Below, piece by piece: positions 52,238-61,289 of a DNA stretch of 64,000 nucleotides. Both the position numbers and the translations under genes were made by a program. The notes below the pieces were generated by a model. The model was not told the DNA's origin. It saw only the letters and a program-made list of their open reading frames with translations, and did not search any database. The stretch is from assembly GCA_021737185.1 (NCBI GenBank), contig JAIPEL010000010.1, forward strand, positions 1-64,000. The letters run 5' to 3'. The stretch's first letter is position 1; each line of letters opens with the position of its first letter. Origin of the DNA: Desulfobacterales bacterium (lineage in GTDB: Bacteria; Desulfobacterota; Desulfobacteria; Desulfobacterales; CAFBRK01).

Positions 52238-53635
52238 TCAAAGCCCCAATTTTTTAATCTTGGTAAGTATGGTTTTATAATCGATCTGCAGTTTCCGCGC
52301 GGCTTTGGCTTTATTTCCCCCCGTTGCCTGCAAGGTGCGGGTTAAAACCTGCCTTTCCACCGCTGCCGTACTTTCACGGACGATGGCCTTAAAGGAAACT
52401 TCTTTTTCCTGCGACAGTTCGTTTATCATTTCAGGCAATATGCCACAGGGCATCTCATTGCCTCTTTGGCGAATATCCAGGTGATCTCTGGTGATGAGCT
52501 TGTCGGCAAGAAGCACTGCCCGGCGCACGGTGGACCGCAATTCCCGCACGTTTCCCGGCCAATCGTAATTGAGCAGCATATCGAGGGCGTTTTCGGAAAA
52601 TCCCTTCTCATCCTTGTTCAATTCGCTGCAGGTGATATCAAGAAACCGTTTGGCCAGATACAGGATATCATCCTTTCGCTGACGCAGGGGGGGGATGGTT
52701 ATGGAAAATTCCCGCAACCGATAAAGGAGATCGCTTCGGAAAAGGCCTTTTTCGGTAAGGCTGGAAAGATCCTGGTTGGCGGCGACCAACAGGCGAACGT
52801 CTATGGGGTGCGGTGTCTTGCCGCCCACAGGATACACTTTTCTTTCTTGAATCACCCGCAACAGTTTGGCCTGGGATGGCAGCGGCAAATTGGAAATCTC
52901 ATCCAAAAACAGCGTGCCGCCGCTGGCGGCGGCCATGAGACCGACCGTCTTTTGCACGGCGCCGGTAAAAGCGCCTTTTTCATGTCCGAACAGTTCGCTT
53001 TCCAGGAGTGCTTCCGGGATGGCCCCGCAATCCAACGGCACAAAGGACTTTTCGGCACGCAAACTGGCCTTGTGGATCGCCTGGGCCACAATTTCTTTTC
53101 CGGATCCGGTTTCACCCTGGAGCACGACGGTGAATTCGGATTGAGCGACCTGGTTGATCTGGCCAACCAGATATCCCACCGCCTCACTGGGTCCCATCAC
53201 ATCCCTCAGGGGGCTGTCCTGATTCATATGGCTGACCAGATTTTTCAGCTTCCGTTTGAGTTTTCTTTCCGACAGGGATCTTTGAACCAAACGAAGCACA
53301 TCATCATGGTCAAAGGGTTTGGCAAGATAATCGTATGCCCCGTGCTTGATCGCTTCGACCGCTCCCTGAATTTCACCAAAAGCGGTAATGATAATGACAG
53401 GAAGGTCAGGGTCAATTTCTTTTGAACGGGCCAGAACCTCATCGCCGTCCATTTCGGGCATTTTCATGTCCAGCAGCATCACATCCGGCCAATGGGAACG
53501 GATAGCGTCAATGGCGGGTACACCGTCATTTGCCACAATCGTTTTGAACCCTTCCTTTTCCATGAGCTTTGCAAGCATCCGGCAAATGTTATCATCATCG
53601 TCCACGATTAAAATCTTAACACTCGCTCGGTCCAT
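52238..53635 (-). CDS. NtrC-family sigma-54 response regulator of the gvp locus
   Basis: A 465-residue activator from ATG 53635. REC domain about 5-120 (KILIVDDDDNICRMLAKLME, MLLDMKMPEMDG). AAA+ domain about 140-375 with LQGETGSGKEIVAQAIH, the sigma-54-contacting GAFTGA in HEKGAFTGAVQK, and GTLFLDEISNLPLPSQ. The C-terminal Fis-type helix-turn-helix is NKAKAARKLQIDYKTILTK. All parts needed to activate sigma-54 polymerase are intact. The likely target is the gvpA promoter at 45571. It is 17 bp upstream of hsp20 on the same strand. Confidence 0.95.
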   Translation of the reverse strand: MDRASVKILIVDDDDNICRMLAKLMEKEGFKTIVANDGVPAIDAIRSHWPDVMLLDMKMPEMDGDEVLARSKEIDPDLPVIIITAFGEIQGAVEAIKHGAYDYLAKPFDHDDVLRLVQRSLSERKLKRKLKNLVSHMNQDSPLRDVMGPSEAVGYLVGQINQVAQSEFTVVLQGETGSGKEIVAQAIHKASLRAEKSFVPLDCGAIPEALLESELFGHEKGAFTGAVQKTVGLMAAASGGTLFLDEISNLPLPSQAKLLRVIQERKVYPVGGKTPHPIDVRLLVAANQDLSSLTEKGLFRSDLLYRLREFSITIPPLRQRKDDILYLAKRFLDITCSELNKDEKGFSENALDMLLNYDWPGNVRELRSTVRRAVLLADKLITRDHLDIRQRGNEMPCGILPEMINELSQEKEVSFKAIVRESTAAVERQVLTRTLQATGGNKAKAARKLQIDYKTILTKIKKLGL

Positions 53636-53673
53636 GGCTACTGCTCCGTCTACCTCCTGCTCCTTGCTCTGCC

Positions 53674-54285
53674 TCAAGAAGCTGCGGGTTTTCCAATCGG
53701 ATAGATCAAGTGAATATCTTGCTCGAAAAACGGCTCGGGCCTATGAAGCACCCCTAAAAAGAGGATCCCCGTATCCCCCTTTGGAAGGGTTTGGTTGACA
53801 CGCTGACCAATATAGCGGTCACGCGCATGGAGCAGCGAATCTGCCGATGCCTTCCGGCGCGTGTCCGTTTCAGTCTTCTCCGTCGGATGGCCGTTTTCGA
53901 GGATATGTTTGTAATGCTCGTATTCCTTGATCAATAGTTCCGCGGACTCGGTACCCATAAGCGTTGCGCCGTTTTCGGTCATCCGCAGCAGCAACTGATG
54001 GTTCCGGCTGCCCTTGGCCGCCAATTCCTCAACAATATCGAGTTCATGTCCGCAAACCGGCAAACTGTCCTGGTACAACCGGACGCTGCCATAATCCAGG
54101 TCCAACCCGGTGACCGCCGATTCGATATCGATCCATATTTGATCGATGGCAGATGCCTTGCGTTGCTGAGATGTTTTCCCGTTGATTTGGCGATGGGTCC
54201 GATGAATCGATCGGCCCAAAACACCCAGGTCGGCCTGCGTATGCACGACAGGGATGTAAATCAAAGTCCTCGAAAAGGCTTTCAC
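53674..54285 (-). CDS. Conserved-looking protein of unknown function
   Basis: A 203-residue protein with no signal peptide or membrane helix. It starts MKAFSRTLIYIPVVHTQADL and contains GLDLDYGSVRLYQDSLPVCG, NHQLLLRMTENGATLMGTES, ELLIKEYEHYKH and GVLHRPEPFFEQDIHLIYP. The DxDYG, CGxE-like and GTES segments look like an active site, but I know no named family. It precedes the sigma-54 activator gene by 38 bp, and two tandem palindromes lie just upstream, so it is probably cotranscribed and regulated with it. Confidence 0.75.
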   Translation of the reverse strand: MKAFSRTLIYIPVVHTQADLGVLGRSIHRTHRQINGKTSQQRKASAIDQIWIDIESAVTGLDLDYGSVRLYQDSLPVCGHELDIVEELAAKGSRNHQLLLRMTENGATLMGTESAELLIKEYEHYKHILENGHPTEKTETDTRRKASADSLLHARDRYIGQRVNQTLPKGDTGILFLGVLHRPEPFFEQDIHLIYPIGKPAAS

Positions 54286-54324
54286 GGTTGAACCTCAAAT
54301 ATGAGACGGATATGTAAAGTTCTC

Positions 54325-54363
54325 TATGGAAAAATTTCCATATTGTATGGAATCATTTCCATA
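54325..54363. promoter_or_regulatory. Two tandem 18-bp palindromic operators
   Basis: TATGGAAAAATTTCCATA (54325-54342) and TATGGAATCATTTCCATA (54346-54363) lie 21 bp apart start to start, two helical turns, about 40-80 bp upstream of the gene at 53674. Both fit ATGG-N8-CCAT, as does the site upstream of gvpA at 45766. A dimeric regulator probably binds both on one face of the DNA. The flanking 54364-54542 shows no gene. Confidence 0.7.
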
Positions 54364-54542
54364 TTTCAAACACATTTAAAACGGATTGTGGGTGGGGTCT
54401 CCGCAGCCGATATCCGGCACTGTTTCCTCCTTTTATGGCATTGGCGGTCAATCCCAACACTTCATCCGGTGCCCGGCAATGCCACCTGTTCGAACCAATT
54501 CTTAGCAATTTGTATACCGCCGTCTTGCTTCCGCACATGGTA

Positions 54543-56228
54543 TCACCAGCCATCCAGCACACTGCGAATGGTTTGGATAAAATGGTGATTCGTATAAGGC
54601 TTGCATAAAAAGGCGCTGATACCCAAATCCCTGATCTTGTTTTCCGAAATTTGATCGTCTTTTCCGGAACAAAGGATGATTGGAATATCATCCCGAATTT
54701 CCTTCAGTTTGTGGGTCAACTCATCGCCGTACATTTCCGGCATGATCATATCGGTAATGACAAGACCGAATTGGTCCGGTTTCCGTCGAAACATTTCCAA
54801 GGCATCCCTACCGTTGAGGCTTGTAACAACCGTATACCCTAACGGCTCCAATATCCTCCGTCCCATATGAATGATCGGTTTTTCATCATCGACCAGCAGG
54901 ATGCACTCCAGGCCGGCAAAAGATGCCTCTGGTATATCCTTCTCCGATAATGGGTCTTCGCCGGTAACTGGGAAAAAAACAGTAGCGGTTGTTCCCTCCC
55001 CCACACTGCTGTCCAACGAGATAGCGCCACCGTTTTGTCTCACGATTGAATGGCAGATGGACAGGCCTAAGCCCGTACCGTGATTAGGGTCTCTGGTGGT
55101 ATAATACCGATCGAAAATCTTTTGTTGAACATCCGGTGGTATACCGCAGCCTGTATCCGCCACACTCAGTTTCAAATACGCTCCCGGGGTGATTTCCGCA
55201 GGCAGCCCGGGATCTGACGGTGTAAAGGTCACGTTGGTAACGCTCAGTGTCAAGCGCCCCCCGTTGTCACGCATGGCCTGTGCGGCATTCGTACACAGAT
55301 TCAATAGAACTTGTTGCATCTGTGCCAAGTTTCCCTTGATCACCTGCCGGTCAGCCTTAATATGTCGCCGCATTTCAATGTTGGCGGGTAGCGTGGCTTT
55401 CAGGAACGACAGGATATCCTTTACAATTGGAATCACAAGCACCGGCCGGCTCGTTTCATTTTGGGAACGACTGTATGTCTTGATTTGTTTGATCAGATTT
55501 TTGCCACGCAAACCAGCTCCCAGAATGAATCGATAATTCTCCGCCAGTGACGTGTCGTTTTTTGTCTCATCAAGGCCGAGTTGGGCATAGCCGATAATGG
55601 AACTCAGAATATTGCTGAAATCATGGGCAATCCCACCGGCCAGCATTCCGATGGCTTCCATCCTTTTTTGGCCTTCCTCGGTCTGGCGTTGCGCAGTGAT
55701 GTCCATCAGCACCATCCGCCAACGCATCGCCACTCCGGTCTCATCAAAATCCCCCTCTATGTCAGCCCTGACCCATAAAGGAACCTCATTTTTATTCTTT
55801 AGCGGAATCTCGATGCTTTGCTTTTCTCGCGTTTCAATACATTTTTTTCTGGCAATCGCATAAGTATCATACCAGCCTTCAGCAATATATTGGCTAAATC
55901 CTGCCCCGGAAAGAAATTGTCGACTGGTCTCCAAAAGGTTAACTGCTGTAAGATTCGCACGTGTGATGAGTCCTTTGGCAGTCAACGTCAAATATCCACA
56001 CGGGGCAAACTCATACAAGTTCTCAAATTCACGGTGCAGTTCTGACAGTTCACCCTGTGACCGTTGAAGTTCTTCGTTTTGGATTTGCAGCTCCGTCTGG
56101 TGAATTTTCAATTCCTGGATCAGTTCCACGATATCGGAGGGGGCTTCTGAAGATAAGTCCGGTTGTTTTTGAATCAGCTCTTCCGCTTGCTGCCGGAGCT
56201 TTTCGAATTTTGATGATGGGTCAGGCAT
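54543..56228 (-). CDS. Hybrid PAS histidine kinase with C-terminal REC
   Basis: A 561-residue soluble protein. An N-terminal coiled coil (ELKIHQTELQIQNEELQRSQ) leads to a PAS domain (about 75-190, YEFAPCGYLTLTAKGLITRA). HisKA has GGIAHDFSNILSSIIGYAQL, HATPase GTGLGLSICHSIVRQNGGA. A receiver at about 430-550 has LLVDDEKPIIHMGRRILE and LVITDMIMPEMYGDE. The HDFSN kinase type usually transfers phosphate to its own receiver. It lies between CheB-CheR and the 203-aa gene, and probably feeds the locus regulators. Confidence 0.92.
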   Translation of the reverse strand: MPDPSSKFEKLRQQAEELIQKQPDLSSEAPSDIVELIQELKIHQTELQIQNEELQRSQGELSELHREFENLYEFAPCGYLTLTAKGLITRANLTAVNLLETSRQFLSGAGFSQYIAEGWYDTYAIARKKCIETREKQSIEIPLKNKNEVPLWVRADIEGDFDETGVAMRWRMVLMDITAQRQTEEGQKRMEAIGMLAGGIAHDFSNILSSIIGYAQLGLDETKNDTSLAENYRFILGAGLRGKNLIKQIKTYSRSQNETSRPVLVIPIVKDILSFLKATLPANIEMRRHIKADRQVIKGNLAQMQQVLLNLCTNAAQAMRDNGGRLTLSVTNVTFTPSDPGLPAEITPGAYLKLSVADTGCGIPPDVQQKIFDRYYTTRDPNHGTGLGLSICHSIVRQNGGAISLDSSVGEGTTATVFFPVTGEDPLSEKDIPEASFAGLECILLVDDEKPIIHMGRRILEPLGYTVVTSLNGRDALEMFRRKPDQFGLVITDMIMPEMYGDELTHKLKEIRDDIPIILCSGKDDQISENKIRDLGISAFLCKPYTNHHFIQTIRSVLDGW

Positions 56229-56309
56229 GGCTCACTCCTTGGATATTGAAGAATGAAGAATGACGATTGACGATTTATGGTTTCACTTTGCTCAGTCCCT
56301 CTTCACTCG

Positions 56310-59300
56310 TCACTCTTCCTTCTTTACAAATCGCAATAAAATTCTGTATGGAAATTCGTCATCTTCCATGATGATACGGCCATGAACTGTATACCTTTGC
56401 TCGCCTTTTGATGTTTTCAACGCAAATGATTTGGTTTCGAAAGGCTTGCCGTCTTTTATGGTTGTTTTCAGTTTCGACGCCAGCCCGGTATGTTTAGGGA
56501 TCTTGCTTTGAGAATCGAGGATATCCAGTTCCCCGACCTGTTCTTGAGATACGTCCATAAGTCCAGAAAAAGCGGTGTTGTATAGGACTGCCTTAAATGT
56601 ATCATCAAGCACGACCGTCGGCTCAGGATTCATGTCGAAGATGGTATTCACAAGCTTCAACGCTTTCCCGAATTTGTGACCTGACTCTTTGAGCACCGTC
56701 TGACTTTTTTTCTGTGCTTCAATGGACGAGAAGGTGATAACGCAGCCATCTATTCGGTTGTCCGTTGTACGATAGGGCATGATTCGCATTTTATACCATA
56801 TGCCGTCAGTGTTTTGTACTTCGCACTCCTTGGGTACAAGATTTTTCAAGACGTCAGTCAGATCGGCCATCAGGCCTTCATAGGCCAGGTTGGTCACCAC
56901 GTGCCGAAGGGGACGGCCGATGTCGGTTTGGATAAAATTGACGATTTTTGTTGCTTCGTGTGTGAATCGCTTCACCCGCAGGTCATTGTCCACGAAAATA
57001 GTGGCGATTTCCGTGCTGTTTAAGAGGTTTTTCATATCGTCCTGAATGCCCGAAAGCTCCTCCACCTTGCTTTGCAGCTCGGCGTTAACGGTCTGAAGCT
57101 CCTCGTTCAGCGATTGAAGCTCTTCTTTTGAGGATTCCAGCTCCTCGTTAGTCGATTGCAGCTCTTCATTGGATGACTGCAGCTCTTCGTTGGTGGACTT
57201 GAGTTCCTCGTTTGAAGACTCCAGCTCTTCAACGGTGGTCTGGTGGCTTTCCCGGGTGATTTGCAGTTCCTTTTCCAACTCGGTGATCCGTGAGGTCTCA
57301 ATGTCCGATGGATTCTCGGATTTTTGATCTGAAAGGTCAGTTTTCGGTTTGGTTTCGATGTCATTGAAAACCACCAGAAATTTTCCAGCCAGTTCTTTGG
57401 ATGATTTTTGCGGCCAGACATGCAGGTCAACCATTTGCACGTCACCGTTAGTCCTTACACGGATATTTTTCCGCGTGACCTGTTCGTCTGAGGTTTTTGC
57501 GGCCCGGAAGGCGGAGGAAAGTTCAATGCGAAGCCCGTCTCTTGCAAGGTCCAGGATGTTCTGCGAAGGTGGGCCGCTGAGCGCTTCAAGATATTTGCCG
57601 GTGCGGCCCTCAATATGGAGAATCTCACCTTTGGCGTCGATGAGTATGGCAGTCGGTGCAAACTGATCGAGGATCGCCCGTTGGGTGGCCAGGGAAATGT
57701 CTGTTTTTGCAACAGGTTGAGGGATTTTGTCATTGCCCTGGCTGTTATCGACGGTTGAAAGTCCGCTGGGAAAATCGACCGGCATGCGCAGGGCGTTCGG
57801 CACCTCCTGACGCCTGAATATTTTCCATTTTTTATCCACGGTCTGAAACAAGTGGGTAAACCCGCCGATGGTCTCGGATGATCCCAGTACCAGGATACTA
57901 TCCGGCTTGAGTGTATAGTGGAACAGCGGCAAGAGCTTTTTTTGCATCTCCGTGTTCAGATAGATCAGCAGATTGCGGCAGCAGAGCAGATTCAAGCGCG
58001 AAAAAGGTGGATCTTTAAGCAGGTCTTGAACCGAAAAAACAACACAGTCCCGAATCTCTTTGCGGATACGGTAAAAATTATCCTCCTTGGAAAAAAACCG
58101 CTTGAGCCGTTCTTTGCTTACATCGGCGGTGATACTGGCCTGGAATAAACCTTCACGTGCTTTGTCGATGGCAGATTTGTCGATATCCGTACCGAACAAT
58201 TGAAGGTTGAACCGTTTGGCGCTATTATCGAAAAGCTCGCGAAGCACGATGGCCAATGAATAGACCTCCTCGCCGGTGGAACACCCGGGAATCCAGGCCC
58301 TGAACGTATCATCTTCGTTCATCTGTTCTAAAACCGAAGGGAGAACGCTGGTTTTGAGAACGTCAAAAGACTCAGAATCACGGAAAAAACTGGTGACGCC
58401 AATCAACAATTCGCGGAAAAGCGTCTCCACCTCTCCTGGATTTTCACGCAAAAAACGTACGTATGTATCGTGGCTGTCAATCTGATTCAGTCCCATTCTT
58501 CGGCTGATGCGCCGTAAAATGGTATTGACTTTGTACGCAGAAAAATCGTGACCGATCCGCGTGCGCAGGATAGCAAATATCTTGTTCAATGATTGTTGCT
58601 GCTCATCCGCAGTAGTAGTAGTAGTAGCGGTGCTTTTCCTCGCCAGAATCGTTTTGGTGCGTGTGAAATACTCAAGAAGCTTTTTGGGCATTTCTTCAGG
58701 CGGCAACACAGCATCCACCAGACCGGTATGGATGGCGCTTCTGGGCATGCCGTCATAACCGGCGGATTCTTTGTCTTGGGCAAAAACCACCCCTTCATTG
58801 GCATTCATTTCCTTGACCCCGAGAGAACCGTCCGTGCCGGTTCCGGATAAGATGACGGCGGCCGCCTGCCGACCTCGATCCTGGGCTAAAGACCGTAGAA
58901 ACAGGTCGATCGGATGCGGCACCCCTTTGTCCTGAATATCAAATAACTGGAGGGTTCCTTGGTAGACGCTGATTTCTTTATCCGGCGGAATAACGTATAT
59001 GTTGCCGGGTTCGATGGTTTGGCCGTCTGTGGCAGTGGAAACCGGAAGGGGGGTGATCTTTTGAAGCAAATCGGCCATCAGGCTCGGCTGCTTCCGCGTC
59101 ATGTGGACCACGACGACGTAGGCCATGCCACTTTTTTCAGGGACGTTGGAAAAGAAAGTTTTCAGCGCTTCCAGTCCCCCGGCGGATGCTCCCAGGCCGA
59201 TAACTGGGAATGGCTTGTTCGTTTCCTTCTCTATAGTTGAAACCCTGGACTTGCCGGCCCAGGCCTTTGGCTCTGACCTGTTTTTTTTCTTATCGGTCGC

Positions 59301-59312
59301 TTTTTTTGGCAT
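56310..59312 (-). CDS. CheB-CheR-PAS fusion signalling protein
   Basis: A 1000-residue protein. CheB methylesterase domain about 35-220 (VIGLGASAGGLEALKTFF, VVVHMTRKQPSLMADLLQ, LSGTGTDGSLGVKEM). CheR methyltransferase about 240-510 (GVTSFFRDSESFDVL, WIPGCSTGEEVYSLAIVL, LLCCRNLLIYLN). A PAS-type region follows, then a long coiled coil (about 690-770, repeats of SSNEELKSTNEELQ), then two PAS domains to the end. Such fusions act in sensory, often non-chemotaxis, pathways beside hybrid kinases. A copy of 85 bp of its PAS part lies at 38230. Confidence 0.94.
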   Translation of the reverse strand: MPKKATDKKKNRSEPKAWAGKSRVSTIEKETNKPFPVIGLGASAGGLEALKTFFSNVPEKSGMAYVVVVHMTRKQPSLMADLLQKITPLPVSTATDGQTIEPGNIYVIPPDKEISVYQGTLQLFDIQDKGVPHPIDLFLRSLAQDRGRQAAAVILSGTGTDGSLGVKEMNANEGVVFAQDKESAGYDGMPRSAIHTGLVDAVLPPEEMPKKLLEYFTRTKTILARKSTATTTTTADEQQQSLNKIFAILRTRIGHDFSAYKVNTILRRISRRMGLNQIDSHDTYVRFLRENPGEVETLFRELLIGVTSFFRDSESFDVLKTSVLPSVLEQMNEDDTFRAWIPGCSTGEEVYSLAIVLRELFDNSAKRFNLQLFGTDIDKSAIDKAREGLFQASITADVSKERLKRFFSKEDNFYRIRKEIRDCVVFSVQDLLKDPPFSRLNLLCCRNLLIYLNTEMQKKLLPLFHYTLKPDSILVLGSSETIGGFTHLFQTVDKKWKIFRRQEVPNALRMPVDFPSGLSTVDNSQGNDKIPQPVAKTDISLATQRAILDQFAPTAILIDAKGEILHIEGRTGKYLEALSGPPSQNILDLARDGLRIELSSAFRAAKTSDEQVTRKNIRVRTNGDVQMVDLHVWPQKSSKELAGKFLVVFNDIETKPKTDLSDQKSENPSDIETSRITELEKELQITRESHQTTVEELESSNEELKSTNEELQSSNEELQSTNEELESSKEELQSLNEELQTVNAELQSKVEELSGIQDDMKNLLNSTEIATIFVDNDLRVKRFTHEATKIVNFIQTDIGRPLRHVVTNLAYEGLMADLTDVLKNLVPKECEVQNTDGIWYKMRIMPYRTTDNRIDGCVITFSSIEAQKKSQTVLKESGHKFGKALKLVNTIFDMNPEPTVVLDDTFKAVLYNTAFSGLMDVSQEQVGELDILDSQSKIPKHTGLASKLKTTIKDGKPFETKSFALKTSKGEQRYTVHGRIIMEDDEFPYRILLRFVKKEE

Positions 59313-59946
59313 GTCGGGTCCTCGCTTCCAAGGCTTGTGTGCCCGTTTATGTCGCTTATTTCATCGGACCATTATAGGTTTATTCCAAACACTGAACTTT
59401 CACATCCTTGCATTATTCTTGAGTCGCCGGACTTTCAAGGATACAGATGGTATTCTTGACAGCGCAGGAAGGCCCCAACGGTCCAGAGAGGCCAGACGAA
59501 AGTTAAATTTTAAAACACACAGAAAAAAGGACAGGTACAAGCGTGGGCATTTGCGGGGCTGGGTGGACCAAGGAACTTGGCCAATAGTCTTCAAACGACG
59601 TCAACCCGCCGAAACCGAGCACTGTTACCATTAATCCCATTGATTTTAAACAAAAAGCTTCCCACAAGATGTAGCGGCTGATCCCCAGCGCACAATTTCC
59701 GCGAATTGCGGCAGAACATCCCATCGACTGAAATCGGAACAACACAACACTGCTCTGCAATTTCTTTTGATTTCAGCATTTTCATAGCACAAACCCTTCC
59801 CACTTCAAAATACCATCGTGGTCGTCTCCCCTACGATATACCCAGATATGTATGAGCCTGGATTCCGCCTCGCATTGAATTTTCCCAAATTCATAACGAC
59901 AAGTAACCATGAGTATCCAGAGGTGTTAAGAGAGATTCTGAAATAG
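59313..59946. other. Intergenic region with repeated leader
   Basis: No convincing gene. A minus-strand frame at 59591-59785 starts MKMLKSKEIAEQCCVVPISV behind a GGAAGGG-type site, but it does not resemble any family I know and may be a decayed gene. From 59810 to 59910 the sequence repeats the leader at 30716-30830. It leads into a frame reading NHEYPEVLREILK that ends in TAG just before 59947. Confidence 0.45.
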
Positions 59947-60075
59947 ATGCTGGCGGGTAAGAAGTTTCGCCTCGACTGCGGCCATACCGTCAGTTTCGGC
60001 CATTTTCTGGGCAATGACATCACCATTTACAACGGACAGCGAATCAAGATTGTGTGGTCGCAGTGCGGGTACTGA
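59947..60075 (+). pseudogene. 3' part of a small Cys-containing gene, second copy
   Basis: From ATG 59947 the frame gives 42 residues, MLAGKKFRLDCGHTVSFGHF and NDITIYNGQRIKIVWSQCGY. Directly upstream the same frame reads HEYPEVLREILK followed by TAG, which replaces the Arg codon present in the related 5' fragment at 30903. The full gene (about 65 residues) is thus broken by a nonsense codon, though the 42-residue part might still be made. CGH and CGY may form a metal site. Confidence 0.55.
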
Positions 60076-60080
60076 AGACG

Positions 60081-60290
60081 CTACTTCGTGTAAGAACGAG
60101 GGAACATTCGCTTCGAGCAGTCGGGACAAAGGCTCTCTTGAAAATCGAACGAATCCTGTTGGGAGTCCTCAGCAGTCAGGTGGTTCCAGCACCCGGAATC
60201 ATCGCAGATTTTACCGCAGGACTTACAACGCAAAATTCTGTAAGCACTGGTACTGGGAGAGTCTTTGTCCATTCCATCCTCCAACGCCAT
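60081..60290 (-). CDS. Small CxxC protein
   Basis: A 69-residue protein from ATG 60290. It has CKSCGKICDDSGCWNHLTAE and SLCPDCSKRMFPRSY, two CxxC pairs plus a lone Cys, closely related to the CSSCKKIRDDKGYWNQ...GICPxCAKKLYP tail found on many sensor proteins (a decayed one is at 37662). Here the module stands alone. It probably binds zinc or another metal. Convergent with the small gene ending at 60075. Confidence 0.6.
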   Translation of the reverse strand: MALEDGMDKDSPSTSAYRILRCKSCGKICDDSGCWNHLTAEDSQQDSFDFQESLCPDCSKRMFPRSYTK

Positions 60291-60461
60291 GAAAGCCGTA
60301 TGACCTTTTGGGTGCCCCTGAGCGGGAAAGGAGGCAAAACCTTCAACCCTCCCAGGGACTGGGACTGGTTTAGGAGGTGCCAATCCCCTTGCTAATTTAC
60401 CTTTTGAAGATCCTGTGTCAAGAAATACTGACAAGGAACAAAAGAAGCAAAGGAGGAACCT

Positions 60462-60788
60462 ATGTGCGACGATTTCTATGACGACTTCGACGACTTTGAC
60501 GATGAAGGCCCCATGGACGAGGAACCCTTCGAGGATGATCCGGAGCCTCTGGATGACCCCGTAGAATCGTGCTCCGACTCGACTGGACCTGGTTGGGAGC
60601 ATATCGCGTTTTTCGGTGCCATGTCCGAAACGCTGAACGAGGAAAGGCGGATTCAGAGGCATCTGGAGAAGGAGGACCGAAAAAGAGACAAGACGAGGAC
60701 GATCTGTAGAGGTGGACTGCGCCATTGCTCGATGGCGGCTGGTGGGGCGGTATTATCCGAAAACTTTTTGAAATTCTTGACAATTTAG
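60462..60788 (+). CDS. Acidic small protein
   Basis: A 108-residue protein from ATG 60462 behind a strong AAAGGAGGAACC site. The first 50 residues are extremely acidic (MCDDFYDDFDDFDDEGPMDE), then GPGWEHIAFFGAMSETLNEE and a basic helix (RRIQRHLEKEDRKRDKTR). It may mimic DNA charge or bind metal ions. No family recognised. A rho-independent terminator follows at 60860. Confidence 0.65.
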   Translation: MCDDFYDDFDDFDDEGPMDEEPFEDDPEPLDDPVESCSDSTGPGWEHIAFFGAMSETLNEERRIQRHLEKEDRKRDKTRTICRGGLRHCSMAAGGAVLSENFLKFLTI

Positions 60789-60859
60789 GAGGTTATGATA
60801 TCCAGAGTTAAAGTTCAAGACGCTAACCGATACAAAGGGAAGCCATGCATTTAAAAGTG

Positions 60860-60897
60860 ACCCCATCACTTAATCAGAGTGGTGGGGTTTTGTTTTT
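60860..60897 (+). terminator. Rho-independent terminator
   Basis: ACCCCATCAC and GTGGTGGGGT form a stem around a 9-base loop, followed by TTTTGTTTTT. It ends the transcript of the acidic-protein gene (stop at 60788). Confidence 0.8.
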
Positions 60898-60943
60898 GGA
60901 TATAACGATTTTTTTATTAACTGAAAATTTATGGAGAAATAAT

Positions 60944-61144
60944 ATGCAGAAAGACAGTGATAAATGGATGCATTGTTTGCTTTTCAAGCAAGAAAAATGT
61001 CCGAATCAAGAAATAATAAACAAAGCATATATTTGGCAGGAAAAGCAACCTGGAAAAGAGTTTGATACCCTCAAAATCGAAGAAATAGAAAAGGCGATAA
61101 ATATTTGCATAAACTGTAAAGATTACATAGAACATATTCCATGA
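60944..61144 (+). CDS. Small Cys-containing protein
   Basis: A 66-residue protein. ATG 60944 follows ATGGAGAAATAAT; the frame upstream reads through the terminator and is rejected. Sequence: MQKDSDKWMHCLLFKQEKCP, then YIWQEKQPGKEFDTLKIEEI and NICINCKDYIEHIP. Four cysteines could bind a metal. A+T-rich like the HNH gene after it. Confidence 0.6.
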   Translation: MQKDSDKWMHCLLFKQEKCPNQEIINKAYIWQEKQPGKEFDTLKIEEIEKAINICINCKDYIEHIP

Positions 61145-61289
61145 AAAACATTGGCTAAAAAAACCATCGTCTTATATTTATCGAAATAAGCCTGTGACCG
61201 GGTAATATTTATGTAAAAATATACTTGAGACTTGTTGTACCTTCCTGAAAATCGCTCAACTACGTAATAATTATAATAAGAAGGCAGAA

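Noticed and set aside
57100-57260. Repetitive tract in the CheB-CheR gene as a DNA repeat element
   Set aside because: It encodes the normal coiled coil (SSNEELKSTNEELQ repeats) of this protein family.
59591-59785. Small minus-strand ORF with a ribosome-site-like sequence
   Set aside because: No recognisable features, and another frame of the same stretch looks equally protein-like, so it is probably decayed or non-coding.
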